A stretch of DNA of 64,000 nucleotides from contig NZ_JACIEP010000009.1 in the NCBI RefSeq assembly GCF_014196915.1, forward strand, positions 149,508 to 213,507. The letters run 5' to 3'. A program made the position numbers and the translations under genes. Below the pieces are notes generated by a model that saw only the letters and a program-made list of their open reading frames with translations, ran no database searches and was not told the DNA's origin. Positions 1 through 9,996 of this stretch are shown here, piece after piece. Position 1 is the stretch's first letter. Each line of letters begins with the position of its first letter. This DNA comes from Dysgonomonas hofstadii. GTDB taxonomy: Bacteria; Bacteroidota; Bacteroidia; Bacteroidales; Dysgonomonadaceae.

Positions 1-1278
1 GGAACAAAAACATATACGGTGACTTCATCCAGTTACTATTATTATATATATAATCTTGTTATTCCTCCGGGAGATTATACCGTTACTGCGGATTATGGTT
101 GCGGTACGGTCTCATCAACAACTTATCTTCCGGGTGTATATGATGTGGAAGATTTTACATATACAACCGAGAACACCTGTTCGGGAATGAAAGTCACACC
201 TTCTGCTACTCTGACTTACTATGGAAATACAGCAACAACTTACTTCCGGTTAACAAGCGGGCCAGCCGGTTACGATAGGAGTGTTATCAGCAGTGGTGGT
301 AGTTTTACTTTTTCCGCCGCGGGTACTTATATCTTATCTGTAGTTACAACCAATGATGCCAACCGATGTGCCTTAGTAAGCGATACCATCGTCTATACCG
401 CTCCGCCAATGGAATTGGATAATACCAGAACGTCAGCTTATGCCTGCGTCGGCAGTAGCGTGGGCAACATAGCGCTTCAAGCTATAAACGGGGTAGCACC
501 ATATACTTACGAATTGTGGGACGAAAATAATACAACCCAGTTGCAAGGCCCTCAGACATCTTCCGACCGGGTGGTATATACTTATGGTAATCCCGGCTCA
601 ACTTATACTGTGCGGATAGCTGACAATTGCGGAAATTCATTTACTCAGCAGGTGACTGTGGCCAACCTGGAAACTGCAAAGCTTGTATTTGCCGAATCTA
701 ACCCGGTTTGCTATGGTGAAGATATCAAGCTTAGATGCCTCACTTTAGGGATAACGGACTATGATTGGACATATCCTGACGGAACAACTCATCCTGGTCA
801 GATCCAGGTGATCACAGGCGCTGACAGCTCAAAATCAGGTTGGTACAAAGTATCCGTTGAGGCTGAGTTTTGTGGGGCGCCGGTAGAAGACAGTATTTAC
901 ATTTCGGTTTACAATCCTATTAATATAACTGATCCGGGGCTGGCAAATCAGACATTACAGATATGTCCAAGGGCAAGTTTGACTTTGGGAGAGACCGTAA
1001 CCGGCGGTAGTGGAAATTATACATATAAATGGCAATATAGTAGTAATGGCACGTCCTGGAGTACATCCTCTGCTACAACACCTACATTTAGTGTGACAGG
1101 ACCAAATAACACAACCGCATCTTTCAGTTACCAATATATCAAAAGAACTGTAACGGATGCTGCTTGTGGTGAGTTTGTTGAGAACTATCAACTGAACGTC
1201 ATCCCATGCTACATTCCAGTAAATCCCGATTTGATGAACTTGGGTACCGGGAATCCGATGAAAAAATCAAAAAAATAG
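1..1278 (+). CDS. C-terminal part of a large Ig/PKD-like repeat surface protein (5' end outside window)
   Basis: The frame is open to the first base of the window, so this is the C-terminal part (about 425 residues) of a longer protein. It is rich in Thr, Ser, Tyr and Gly, with successive beta-sandwich-like units of about 90 residues, each with one or two Cys, in the style of SprB/PKD-like adhesins of Bacteroidota. The first GTG at position 19 is internal, not a real start. The C-terminus (ending Met-Lys-Lys-Ser-Lys-Lys) shows no recognisable type IX secretion sorting domain. A strong terminator follows at 1371-1408. The role is inferred as cell-surface or secreted adhesion; no enzyme motif is visible. 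The composition and repeats are seen directly, the adhesin role is inference. Confidence 0.6.
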   Translation, partial: GTKTYTVTSSSYYYYIYNLVIPPGDYTVTADYGCGTVSSTTYLPGVYDVEDFTYTTENTCSGMKVTPSATLTYYGNTATTYFRLTSGPAGYDRSVISSGGSFTFSAAGTYILSVVTTNDANRCALVSDTIVYTAPPMELDNTRTSAYACVGSSVGNIALQAINGVAPYTYELWDENNTTQLQGPQTSSDRVVYTYGNPGSTYTVRIADNCGNSFTQQVTVANLETAKLVFAESNPVCYGEDIKLRCLTLGITDYDWTYPDGTTHPGQIQVITGADSSKSGWYKVSVEAEFCGAPVEDSIYISVYNPINITDPGLANQTLQICPRASLTLGETVTGGSGNYTYKWQYSSNGTSWSTSSATTPTFSVTGPNNTTASFSYQYIKRTVTDAACGEFVENYQLNVIPCYIPVNPDLMNLGTGNPMKKSKK

Positions 1279-1370
1279 GACTAATGTTATATAACATTCT
1301 CATGCCAATGAACAAAAGGAAAAACTTGCTACAAAAAGGCTGTTAATATCAGTAGTGTAAAAATTGTTCA

Positions 1371-1408
1371 AAAGCCAACCGTATACTAAGAAACCTACGG
1401 TTGGCTTT
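1371..1408 (+). terminator. Rho-independent-type hairpin after the surface-protein gene
   Basis: Perfect 13-bp inverted repeat (1371-1383 with 1396-1408) around a 12-base loop, about 95 bases after the stop of the surface-protein gene. The stem ends in AAA/TTT. Confidence 0.7.
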
Positions 1409-1518
1409 ACCTTATCTTCATTTGTATCTAAACTGTTATTCACCCCCAAAAACACCCCAGTAAATCACTTATTATCAACCAAAAAGAAGAATCATTATAT
1501 CTTTTCACAATTAATACT

Positions 1519-1851
1519 TTACCGTTTGCTTTTAATCCATTCATTTTTAATAAAAAAGAATACTGAATGTCGTCTTTCTGACAACTCAAGATTTAATTAT
1601 TAAAAACACATTCAATATTCAAATAATGAGATAAATACAGATTGTCAAATCTGGACAATACAGTGCCAAGGACAATTCGTAACCTATTTAGGATTTTTGG
1701 GAATAGATTACGAATTGCTTACGCAACTATGTCCGAAAATGGCTTTTTCTTGACTTTAACACCAGACATATATACAAAGAAAAAGTCCCACAAATCATTG
1801 ATTTGTAGGACTTGTCTGTTTTTTGGCTTAGCCTTCCAGCGGAGAGAGAGG
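1519..1851. repeat. Decayed duplicate of integrase 5' region, arm sites, terminator and att core
   Basis: This stretch aligns almost end to end with 24767-25108. It contains the remains of the first codons of the integrase gene (minus strand, start codon lost), the 11-bp GTAACC-type sites (1678-1688, 1702-1712, 1713-1723, the last two mutated), the tRNA terminator hairpin (1783-1813) and the 13-base att core GCGGAGAGAGAGG (1839-1851). The rest of that integrase is gone: left of 1519 the sequence is unrelated. The simplest reading is a remnant of a second, related element once integrated in tandem at the same tRNA-Ser. It is now the left boundary of the island. Confidence 0.85.
1839..1851. other. 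att direct repeat, left island end
   Basis: The 13 bases GCGGAGAGAGAGG are identical to 25096-25108, which is the 3' acceptor end of tRNA-Ser. Flanking bases CTTAGCCTT are also shared. This marks the left junction of the island that fills 1.85-25.1 kb. Confidence 0.75.
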
Positions 1852-2205
1852 CTTGTGAACCTTTCTCCTTATGTCGTACTATTCAGTGTATTATAATTTC
1901 AAAGAAGCTGCTGGTTATGAATTAGCAACGCTTTTTTACAGCATTTTAAGCAGTTATTGTCTATGAATTGCCTGCCCTATCTCTAATAACAAAGATAGTG
2001 GGAAATAATTATTTATCCACCTTTATTTTAATCTTTATTAGTCAAATCTTATAACAACATGATAATATGGACGGAACTTTTTATTTTTTCAGTTAAGACT
2101 TTATATATAAACTATTTGTTCGAGTACCCCACTTAGGTATTTATTTTAATATATTACAAAATATCACATTTCCGTATTAGTTTGAACATCAAATTATAAT
2201 AAACT
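1852..2205. other. Intergenic stretch at the left island edge
   Basis: No convincing gene is seen on either strand. A minus-strand -7-like box (CAAAGATA read on the plus strand, 1990-1997) points toward the att site but has no clear coding target. The stretch is AT-rich. Confidence 0.4.
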
Positions 2206-2238
2206 ATTGTATTTTCCTAATAGTTTATTTTATCTTTG
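2206..2238 (+). promoter_or_regulatory. Bacteroidota promoter for the type IIG gene
   Basis: A perfect TAnnTTTG -7 box (TATCTTTG, 2231-2238) is preceded after 21 bases by ATTG (2206-2209), matching the usual TTTG -33 element with one change. It lies about 40 bases upstream of the ATG at 2277. Confidence 0.6.
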
Positions 2239-2276
2239 ATATACGATAAACTGCTCCAAAAGTAGCATATTAAATT

Positions 2277-4034
2277 ATGAAAAATAAATCCCAACAAAAA
2301 AAAATAAAACAGGTTATAAAGCCTGCATATCTAAAAATTCGGCCTGAAAGAAGCCAAATTGAACTTTTTAAGGAAGAATTTATACAACTTCTGGACAGAA
2401 TAAAGAATAATCCTAAAGAAACGGAGGAATTTCACAAAAACCTGATTATTGAATTTCTTAATGCCACCTATTATAGAAACAAGTTTTATATAAATACTCT
2501 CGGGCATAACGATCTCGTTATCCATAATGGAGATAAATCCAGTTCGTCTGTAGGGGTTCTAATAGAAGTGAAAAGGCCATCCAATAAGGATGAAATGTTG
2601 AAAGAAGGAAATTTCAATGTTAAATCCTTTCAGGAGCTTATTCTTTACTATTTCAGAGAAAGAAAAACTAAAAAAAATTATGAACTACGTCATCTCATAA
2701 TTACGAATATAAACGAATGGTACATTTTTGATGCTCAGGATTTTGAAAGATTATTCTATAATAATACGAGACTTAGAAAAGATTTTGAAAAATTTGAGGA
2801 AAAGATACTAACAGGAACATCTACTAATTTCTTTTATAATACTATTGCTCCACAATATATTAAAGAAGTAGAACATGAACTTTCATATACTTATTTTGAC
2901 ATTAAGGATTATGAAAAAAATATTAGAAACGATAATAAAAAAGATGATAAAAAATTAATTACTCTATATAAATTTTTATCACCGACACATTTATTGAAAC
3001 TACCGTTCTCTAAAGATTATAATGAGCTAGATAAAGACTTTTATAATGAACTGCTTCATATTTTAGGTCTTGAAGAAACAAGCAAAGGTGCACAAAAAAT
3101 TATTGTTCGAAAAAGTAATAGGGATAATGGATCTTTAATCGAAAATACAATCTTTGAGCTCGAATCAAGGGGTATCTCCAAAGTTTCCAATATTCAACAA
3201 TACGGGACAAACAAAGATGAACAGTTATTTAATATTGCACTTGATTTATCTATTACATGGATAAACAGAATCTTATTTTTAAAATTGTTAGAAGCTCAAA
3301 TCATTAACTATAAAAATGATAAGAACTATTCTTTTTTGAGCCTAGATAAAATAGATGGATATGATGATTTAAATAGTTTATTTTTTCATATTCTGGCAAT
3401 AAAAGAAGAAAATAGAAGAGAGAGTTATATTACTGAAAAATTTGCACATGTACCTTATTTAAATAGTTCCTTGTTTGAGTATACAGAACTGGAACTGAAC
3501 ACATTTACGATAAGTGCATTACCCGATAAAGCCAAAATAAAGTTATATACTCGCTCTATTCTAAAAAAGAAGAAAGACAAGAATGTAGAGGATACAACCT
3601 TATACCCTCTAAAATATCTTTTGAATTTCCTCGATGCTTATGATTTTAGTAGTGAAGGGGGCGAAGATATTCAAGAAGAAAACAGAGCCTTAATCTCTGC
3701 ATCAGTCTTAGGACTGATATTTGAGAAAATAAACGGCTACAAAGATGGTTCTTTCTTTACTCCGAGTTTTATTACCATGTACATGTGTAGGGATACAATA
3801 ACAAAAGCGGTATTACAGAAATTCAAAGACAGGAAAGGTTGGGATTGTAAAAATATTATAGAATTATATAATAAAATAGATAGTATCGAAGAGGCCAACG
3901 ATATTGTGAATTCAATAACAATTTGTGATCCATCTGTAGGTTCAGGACATTTTTTAGTATCTAGCTTAAATGAGCTAATATATATTAAATCTGAATTAGG
4001 TCTGCAGAACTATTTATGGTCCATCCAAATATAG
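2277..4034 (+). pseudogene. Truncated type IIG (Eco57I-like) restriction-modification enzyme
   Basis: The N-terminal half matches the layout of fused restriction/adenine-methyltransferase proteins. A PD-(D/E)xK nuclease signature is visible (Asp79 and Glu97-Val98-Lys99 in the segment GVLIEVKRP). A helical spacer of several hundred residues follows, then methyltransferase motif I (DPSVGSGHFL, about residues 551-560). The protein then ends about 25 residues later. Intact family members are roughly 1000 residues or more and need the catalytic N-P-P-Y/F motif and a target-recognition domain, both absent here. No continuation is seen in other frames before 4238. The nuclease domain is intact in sequence, but without methylation and DNA recognition the gene is most likely dead. 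It lies at the island edge, where deletions are common. Confidence 0.8.
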
Positions 4035-4206
4035 CTCTGTTAGTTATAATTTTAAAATACGACATTAAATTTTGTCTTTTACTTATTATTGATTTTGCAG
4101 TTAATTACCGATTTTTGATTTAGATGTTTCTATTCTTTGCTGGATATATTTTGTATATGCAAAGGTTCTTTACATAATTGATGTAAATTATTATGAGAAG
4201 AAAATA

Positions 4207-4214
4207 TATCTTTG
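4207..4214 (+). promoter_or_regulatory. -7 box upstream of the AraC gene
   Basis: TATCTTTG matches TAnnTTTG exactly and lies 24 bases before the ATG at 4238. No good -33 element is seen at standard spacing. Confidence 0.45.
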
Positions 4215-4237
4215 ATGATTAATTCAAATTTCTAATA

Positions 4238-5104
4238 ATGAAAATTCAGAATATACGCTCTGTGGTATTACCCAAAGAGTTTTCTTTTTATTCCAATCTG
4301 AATAAAGAGCAAATAGAGAAATATAAATACCCCGCCAGATTAAACGCCGGACTATTTATGATTATCCTTAAAGGAAGATGTGATATGTCTATTAATTTGG
4401 AGAATTACACAATTACTGAAGAATCGATAGTCACCGTTTTCCCGAATAGCATCATTCAGATGAATAATTATAGTGATGAATTCGATGCATACTATCTGGT
4501 CATGATACCGGGATATATGAATAATATAGGCCTGATCCAGTCGATAATGCCTCATTTATCTACTATTATGGATAATCCCGTATTAAATATCGAATCGAAA
4601 GCAGACCGAGATTTATTCTTGGATTATTGTAAGATATTTCAGAGGATATATGAAAGACAGCAATCTAATCCTGCAACAGAAGTCATCCAAGGCCTGATGT
4701 CAACTCTCATTTACGGACTATTACGGATATGGGAAATCAAACTAAAAAAAAGCAGTAAACACGGTGACGACAAAGGAATACGAAACCGAAAGGAAACGAT
4801 ATACCATCAATTTATACAATGTCTCTTGAAGAACTACAGAGAAGAAAGAATAATCTCCTTCTATGCCGATAAATTATGTATATCAGCCAAATACCTAAGT
4901 GTTGCAATAAAAGAAGTTAGAGGAAAGTCTGCTCTGGATCTGATAAATGAAGCGGTAATCTTAGATGCGAAAGCACAACTGAAGAATTCGGATTTAACGA
5001 TATTACAAATCTCAGATACACTTAATTTCACCAATCCGTCTTTCTTTGCCAAATATTTCAAGAAACATACAGGTATGACACCTAAAGAATACCGTATCAG
5101 TTAA
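4238..5104 (+). CDS. AraC-family transcriptional regulator
   Basis: This 288-residue protein has the typical AraC layout: an N-terminal cupin-like sensory region (about 1-160) and a C-terminal double helix-turn-helix (about 190-288). The latter carries the family signature around SFFAKYFKKHTGMTPKEYR. It converges on the efflux operon and its last 8 bases overlap the permease stop at 5097. A second AraC protein (10843-11748) on the other side of the operon is similar in its DNA-binding domain. The likely job is to control the neighbouring efflux genes in response to a small molecule; this is inferred from position only. Confidence 0.85.
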   Translation: MKIQNIRSVVLPKEFSFYSNLNKEQIEKYKYPARLNAGLFMIILKGRCDMSINLENYTITEESIVTVFPNSIIQMNNYSDEFDAYYLVMIPGYMNNIGLIQSIMPHLSTIMDNPVLNIESKADRDLFLDYCKIFQRIYERQQSNPATEVIQGLMSTLIYGLLRIWEIKLKKSSKHGDDKGIRNRKETIYHQFIQCLLKNYREERIISFYADKLCISAKYLSVAIKEVRGKSALDLINEAVILDAKAQLKNSDLTILQISDTLNFTNPSFFAKYFKKHTGMTPKEYRIS

Positions 5105-6752
5105 TTTCTGTCTTCTTCTTTTTCTTATCCTGCCTATGATGTGAATAAGGTATCAGAAGAACGACAACGATACAGGCAACTCCACCGTAAATAGTCCAAC
5201 CCGATATCTCTTTCAATGCCGCCAAAGTGGCTTGGATCTGTATCCGCCCTTTTACCGATTGTGTCGCCATTATCTGAGCATCTTCTACACTTTTGCCTTG
5301 TTGCATACTGCCCATTTGGGTTTGCGTAAACGTTCCTGCAATTTCAGGATTAAGCATATCTACATTTTGCGACAATCGGCTGACATAATACAACTGCTTT
5401 TCATTCAGTGTATTTGTGTATAAAGATGTGCCTAAGACCGGTCCTATAACCGAACGAAAGGCCAGCATTACAAATATCCAGGTAGTGAGGTACGCCATAT
5501 TTAATTTGCGCATCCCCCATATACCCGCCATAGCATAAAGAATAAGCATACCTGCTGAACGAATGATAACAGGGAAAATCATATTTTCGTATAATCCCAT
5601 ACTTTGTACCTGAAAATACATGTATGCCGCAGCGATTGTTATACACAGGAAACCTATGCTAAAGATGTATTTGAAGTGCATATTCCACTTTGCCATCAAA
5701 AAAGCAATTATGGCTCCAATCACATACCCCACCAAACTGTAATTGCTTAATACTGCATTTTGCCAATTATCGATTTTCATTGATATACCGACAAATGTGC
5801 TCACTAGCATCGAGCTGGAATTCAATACCATGAGCATAATAAACACTGACAATGCTATGACGACATTCCGGAAAGAGAATATCTTTAAGTCTAAATAAGG
5901 TCGCTTGCTATATATTTCTAAAATGAGAAATACACCGGTAGATATAAACAATATAATTAAAGAGTAATTTATCAGCGGGCTATCGAACCAATCCAGTGTT
6001 TTACCATATATAAAAATGAAACTAAATGATAATAATAACAATGAGGCACATACGGTATCTCCAAATTTAATCAGAGTCAGGCGTATGGGCTTTATTCTTT
6101 TCTGATAGACCATGGTGACTTCTACCAGTAAGAGGCAAATAAGAGCTATTGCAATCATGAAATAGTACACATACTGCCACTGAAAGCTAAAGGCTAACCA
6201 TGCAGTAACAAATGAGCCGAGCTGGCCTACCGTCAAAAAGAACAAGTATAAAAAAGGCAATGCCATCGCCTTTATTTTTTCGAATTTCTCTTCCATTTCT
6301 TCAGGTCTCTGCTCTGTCGAAGGTTTCAGTAATGGTACGATGTCTCTTCCCGCTATATAGCCCAGCAGACCGAACAATGTATTGAATATAAGTATTATAC
6401 GGATGAATCCTGTAAAAAAACTACATATCATAAGCATTGGTATCGAAGTTGTTTGGGCACAGATATAACTTATTATAACCAAAACCGTCAGTCCCAACAG
6501 ATAAGTCATTTTGGAGCGCCTTATTTCCAGAAACAGAATTGTGAACGGCGTAAAAACAACCATCCCCACGGCTGTGGCAAAATTGGCATACTGTATATGT
6601 TCGGTCATGATGCCCAGGCTGCCTACCATTTCGCCTACATTACTTGTGTAAGCTCCACTGATAAATAAAGCGGGGACAAACATGAGAATATAAATAAATA
6701 TGCCCAGCGGTTTAGGAACCCAGCTATGAAAAGGGAAATTCGATCTTTTCAT
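5097..6752 (-). CDS. DHA2-type MFS multidrug efflux permease (EmrB-like)
   Basis: A 551-residue integral membrane protein with about 14 hydrophobic spans and a charged cytoplasmic loop near residues 150-165, as in the 14-span drug:H+ antiporter family. It lacks close similarity to E. coli EmrB by eye and belongs to the divergent Bacteroidota group. Its ATG overlaps the stop of the HlyD-type adaptor gene (ATGA overlap at 6749-6752), so the two are translationally coupled. With the adaptor and TolC-type channel it should form a tripartite pump exporting hydrophobic compounds across both membranes, driven by the proton gradient. The substrate is unknown. Confidence 0.85.
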   Translation of the reverse strand: MKRSNFPFHSWVPKPLGIFIYILMFVPALFISGAYTSNVGEMVGSLGIMTEHIQYANFATAVGMVVFTPFTILFLEIRRSKMTYLLGLTVLVIISYICAQTTSIPMLMICSFFTGFIRIILIFNTLFGLLGYIAGRDIVPLLKPSTEQRPEEMEEKFEKIKAMALPFLYLFFLTVGQLGSFVTAWLAFSFQWQYVYYFMIAIALICLLLVEVTMVYQKRIKPIRLTLIKFGDTVCASLLLLSFSFIFIYGKTLDWFDSPLINYSLIILFISTGVFLILEIYSKRPYLDLKIFSFRNVVIALSVFIMLMVLNSSSMLVSTFVGISMKIDNWQNAVLSNYSLVGYVIGAIIAFLMAKWNMHFKYIFSIGFLCITIAAAYMYFQVQSMGLYENMIFPVIIRSAGMLILYAMAGIWGMRKLNMAYLTTWIFVMLAFRSVIGPVLGTSLYTNTLNEKQLYYVSRLSQNVDMLNPEIAGTFTQTQMGSMQQGKSVEDAQIMATQSVKGRIQIQATLAALKEISGWTIYGGVACIVVVLLIPYSHHRQDKKKKKTEIN

Positions 6753-7828
6753 TTTTTCACTTTTGCATTTACTACGGCCATCATTCCGGCGGCTAACTTC
6801 ATATTATCTTCGGACGACAGATTCTCAAATTCGATACGTATCGGAATCCGCTGTTGTATTTTTACGAAATTACCCGTTGAATTATCAGCCGGCACCAGCG
6901 AATATTTTGCTCCGGTGGCATTGGATATTTCTGTAACTTTTCCTTTGAACTCTTTCTTGTCAAATGCATCAATCATAATAATCACCTCTTGTCCTATATA
7001 CAGATTCTTAACTTGTGTTTCTTTAAAGTTTGCCACTATCCACTTTTGGGTATTGGGAATGATGTATGTCATGTTTTGTCCTGCATTGACTAATTGTCCT
7101 TCCTTCAATGCCCTGCGTCCTAAAAATCCGTCACAGGGAGCAGTTATAACGGTATATGACAGGTTGAGCTTAGCCATGTCCAATGCCGCCGAAGCGCGCA
7201 GAATGGAAGCCTCTGAGTTTCCTCTGCGTTTCTGCACTTCGTCGGACGACGATTCTGCTGTCCTTTTCTGTTGTTTGAGTGCATTCAAACGGGCAGTTGT
7301 AGCATCTAAATCTGTTTTTATTTGTTCTACTTGTATCGGTGTAGTTGCATTCCGAGACAATAGATTCTGATACCTCGTATAATCGGTTTCTAATTTTCTC
7401 AACCTTGCTTCCGTTTCTTCGATGTTAGAATCGAAAACAATAATATTACTTTTCGATGTATTTACACTGGCATCTATAACTTGTGAACCTGCCATTGCAT
7501 CTTGCAAAGATGCTTCGGCTTCTTTTAGCCTTATTTGGTATTCGCGATCGTCTATGACAAGCAGCGTATCTCCTTTTTTTACAAACTGATGTTCGGTAAA
7601 ATAAATTTTATGGATATATCCGGGAACTTTTACATTGATGGGAGAAACATATTGCTCTACCTGAGCATCATTTGTTACCTCATTACTTTTAAAATTGAGA
7701 AATAAATCAATTGCAAAATAGATTCCCACGGCTATAATAACTAATCCTATTGCACTCAGAAACCAACGGGTGGTACGTAATATCCTTAATTTCCTCAATT
7801 CTTTTTTATGATTGCTTGATTCTGACAT
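6749..7828 (-). CDS. HlyD/EmrA-family membrane fusion protein
   Basis: A 359-residue periplasmic adaptor. One N-terminal membrane anchor (about residues 17-40) is followed by a first half of the lipoyl/barrel-sandwich domain (about 60-95) and a long coiled-coil hairpin (about 95-205). The second half of the lipoyl domain contains TAPCDGFLGRRALKEGQLV, and a beta-barrel region follows. The N-terminal anchor and the lipoyl motif are characteristic of EmrA-type adaptors. The gene lies 27 bases after the TolC-type gene and overlaps the permease gene, so all belong to one leftward operon. Confidence 0.9.
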   Translation of the reverse strand: MSESSNHKKELRKLRILRTTRWFLSAIGLVIIAVGIYFAIDLFLNFKSNEVTNDAQVEQYVSPINVKVPGYIHKIYFTEHQFVKKGDTLLVIDDREYQIRLKEAEASLQDAMAGSQVIDASVNTSKSNIIVFDSNIEETEARLRKLETDYTRYQNLLSRNATTPIQVEQIKTDLDATTARLNALKQQKRTAESSSDEVQKRRGNSEASILRASAALDMAKLNLSYTVITAPCDGFLGRRALKEGQLVNAGQNMTYIIPNTQKWIVANFKETQVKNLYIGQEVIIMIDAFDKKEFKGKVTEISNATGAKYSLVPADNSTGNFVKIQQRIPIRIEFENLSSEDNMKLAAGMMAVVNAKVKK

Positions 7829-7855
7829 ATGATTTTTTTTTATATTAAACGGAAT

Positions 7856-9232
7856 TTATTTGATTGAAAGCTCGTCCAGCTTGCCTGTCAACTTCAACAG
7901 CTGCAACTCGGTAATCCTACAACTATAATGTGCATTGATAAAGTTATTCTGCGCATCGGTCAGCCTCATCTCATCCTGCAATAGTTCAGTCATCGATACT
8001 ATTCCTTCTTTATATCTGTCGGCTGTAACTTTATATACATCCCCGGCCAACGAATAATTGTCTTTTTGTTTGGTGTAATTCCTATAATTATTCAGCCAGT
8101 CATTAATTGTATTATCATATTGTGTTTGCATTTTTTTCTCCGTATCTTCAATCTGAAATCTTATTTTTATATAGTCCGAATTTGCTTTTTTTCGATTCAT
8201 CCGTTTGCTGAATCCGTCAAAAATCGGGATATTGAGAGATACGCCCCAATAAAAAGAATTGTACCATTTATTCAGGCTGTTAGAGCTATTGGAATGGAAA
8301 TAATTATCAAAATGATCGGTATAGTTCGTATAGGATAACTGCCCCACTAATGATAATGTGGGAATGTAGCCCTGATTAATAGCTTTCTTTTGTTTTTCGA
8401 CTATATTTTTTTGTGAGTAGAGTATTTTAAACTCGTTCAGATCTTTCGATAAACCGGACAATTCAGGCACAGTCATTTCGTCAGCACTGACATATACGAG
8501 TCCAAAATCAGACTCTAAAGGCAGATCCAATATATATTTCAGTAAATTCAGTTGCTGTTGGTACATTGCTTTTGCATTTTCGCGCTGTACGGTTAGGTTC
8601 TCTATATTGATATTAACACGTTTCAGATCCACATCCATCGCCATACCGTTGTCAAAGAAGGCACGGGTTATATCGGCCAATGCTTTCAGGCGATCTATAT
8701 TTTCATCCGTCAGCCGGATTTGCTCAACAGTTGTTTGTGCCAAATAATATATTTTGCATATTTCGATGGTAATATCTTCTTTCGCCTTTTCGTATGAATA
8801 GTGTGTCAGTTCTTTCATCTTTTCAGCTATAGAGATACTGGTATAGAGGGTTTGGTTATATAAAGGCATTGAGAGTTGTGCCCCTACCGAGGTATTGTAT
8901 CTCAAGCCTTGTGTTGTCATATAGGGCATATCTATCCCTAACATGGTTCCCATCCGGGATCCATCAGTAACACTGGTACCTACATCTACATTATTTGTAA
9001 AATTTCCAAAGCCGTTGATTACAGGTAATAATTTGGTCCGGCTTGCGGAGTGTTCGTAGCCGGCTTTTCGGATTTCTTCCGATTGGCTTTTAAGCAACAA
9101 GTTATTCTCTATTCCTATCCTAATACATTCATCCAGCGTTAGTATATTATCTTGTGCCATAATAAATGTATTGAAGAATAGTGTGGTAACAATAAATAGT
9201 GATAATCTTTTCATATTTTTTATTCTATGCAT
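7856..9232 (-). CDS. TolC-family outer-membrane efflux channel
   Basis: A 458-residue protein with an N-terminal signal peptide (MKRLSLFIVTTLFFNTFIMAQ from the second Met, about residues 7-27). It contains two internally related outer-membrane efflux repeats, typical of the OEP family, with long amphipathic helices rich in Gln, Asn and Lys. The second Met at residue 7 (9214) is the more likely start because the signal peptide begins there. It is the outer-membrane exit duct of the tripartite pump encoded downstream and probably lies in one transcript with the gene at 9250-9996. Confidence 0.88.
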   Translation of the reverse strand: MHRIKNMKRLSLFIVTTLFFNTFIMAQDNILTLDECIRIGIENNLLLKSQSEEIRKAGYEHSASRTKLLPVINGFGNFTNNVDVGTSVTDGSRMGTMLGIDMPYMTTQGLRYNTSVGAQLSMPLYNQTLYTSISIAEKMKELTHYSYEKAKEDITIEICKIYYLAQTTVEQIRLTDENIDRLKALADITRAFFDNGMAMDVDLKRVNINIENLTVQRENAKAMYQQQLNLLKYILDLPLESDFGLVYVSADEMTVPELSGLSKDLNEFKILYSQKNIVEKQKKAINQGYIPTLSLVGQLSYTNYTDHFDNYFHSNSSNSLNKWYNSFYWGVSLNIPIFDGFSKRMNRKKANSDYIKIRFQIEDTEKKMQTQYDNTINDWLNNYRNYTKQKDNYSLAGDVYKVTADRYKEGIVSMTELLQDEMRLTDAQNNFINAHYSCRITELQLLKLTGKLDELSIK

Positions 9233-9249
9233 ATTTCAAAATATAATGT

Positions 9250-9996
9250 TTATTCTATTTCCAACAGGAACGAACCCATGAGGATACGCTCCCTGAAAAC
9301 GAGGATATAAATAAGATCATTTGTTTTAAAGTTTTTATAGTTTTGGGCTAAAGCTAAAAATGAGTCAATGGGTTTACTTATTGGTTTATCTGTATTTACT
9401 AAAACCTTATCTTCCGGAATATTTAAAGAATTAATGGCATTTCTGATTACTTTATCCGTCGAATCATTAAATATTAAGTAAGATAAATCGGAAAGAAAGT
9501 ATCCATTCATTTCCAACATCGACTTGGCATAACTCATGTATAAAGATCTTGATCGTTTGTGCTCGATAGGGGCATGAGAAATACTGATCACCCGACCTTC
9601 TTTCGCTGCAACCTTTTCATTCGAGAAGAAACAAGTGACAACCTCTTCTGCTACGTAAATCAGTAATGCTTTGTTTGACAACTTCGATAAAAAATATGAA
9701 TTAATCAATTCAATAGAATTGATTATGGTGGAGTCTGAAAGTGCTGTTAATATATTTATATTCAATGATTTAAACTCTTTTTTTATAAAACAGAGGATCT
9801 CATCGGCTCCTGTATCCGACATGAATATGATCAGATCTATTGCTGTCAGATCATATGGAAGGTGTGGCAACGAATGGATTATCGCATTGTGGTAAGATCG
9901 GATGTCTTCTTCCCGAGTCTGCATTTCGTGCTTGATATTGTTTTTCAAGCAATCTTCTCTTCTGTAATATCCGATAGCATTTATATACATCTGCAA
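9250..9996 (-). CDS. Degenerate thiolase-fold (ketoacyl-ACP synthase III-like) protein
   Basis: A 248-residue protein, first gene of the efflux operon, 18 bases ahead of the TolC-type gene. Several stretches resemble FabH-like proteins: an IDLIIF segment after a helical N-terminus, a central region with SNEK and ISHAP, and a C-terminus with NDLIYILVFRERILMGSFLL, where KAS III ends in a similar hydrophobic strand. It is shorter than KAS III (about 320) and no Cys-His-Asn catalytic set is apparent. It may be a non-catalytic binding or regulatory relative, or it may act with the pump on a fatty-acid-derived substrate. The family call is tentative, based on pattern resemblance only. Confidence 0.45.
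   Translation of the reverse strand: MQMYINAIGYYRREDCLKNNIKHEMQTREEDIRSYHNAIIHSLPHLPYDLTAIDLIIFMSDTGADEILCFIKKEFKSLNINILTALSDSTIINSIELINSYFLSKLSNKALLIYVAEEVVTCFFSNEKVAAKEGRVISISHAPIEHKRSRSLYMSYAKSMLEMNGYFLSDLSYLIFNDSTDKVIRNAINSLNIPEDKVLVNTDKPISKPIDSFLALAQNYKNFKTNDLIYILVFRERILMGSFLLEIE

Noticed and set aside
1364..1896. Short plus-strand frames over the decayed integrase copy
   Set aside because: They run antisense to the integrase remnant and over the att site; there is no protein-like composition.
2110..2145. GTACCCCACT motif resembling the IS21 left end
   Set aside because: Only about 10 bases match, with no second end or transposase gene nearby; chance is as likely.
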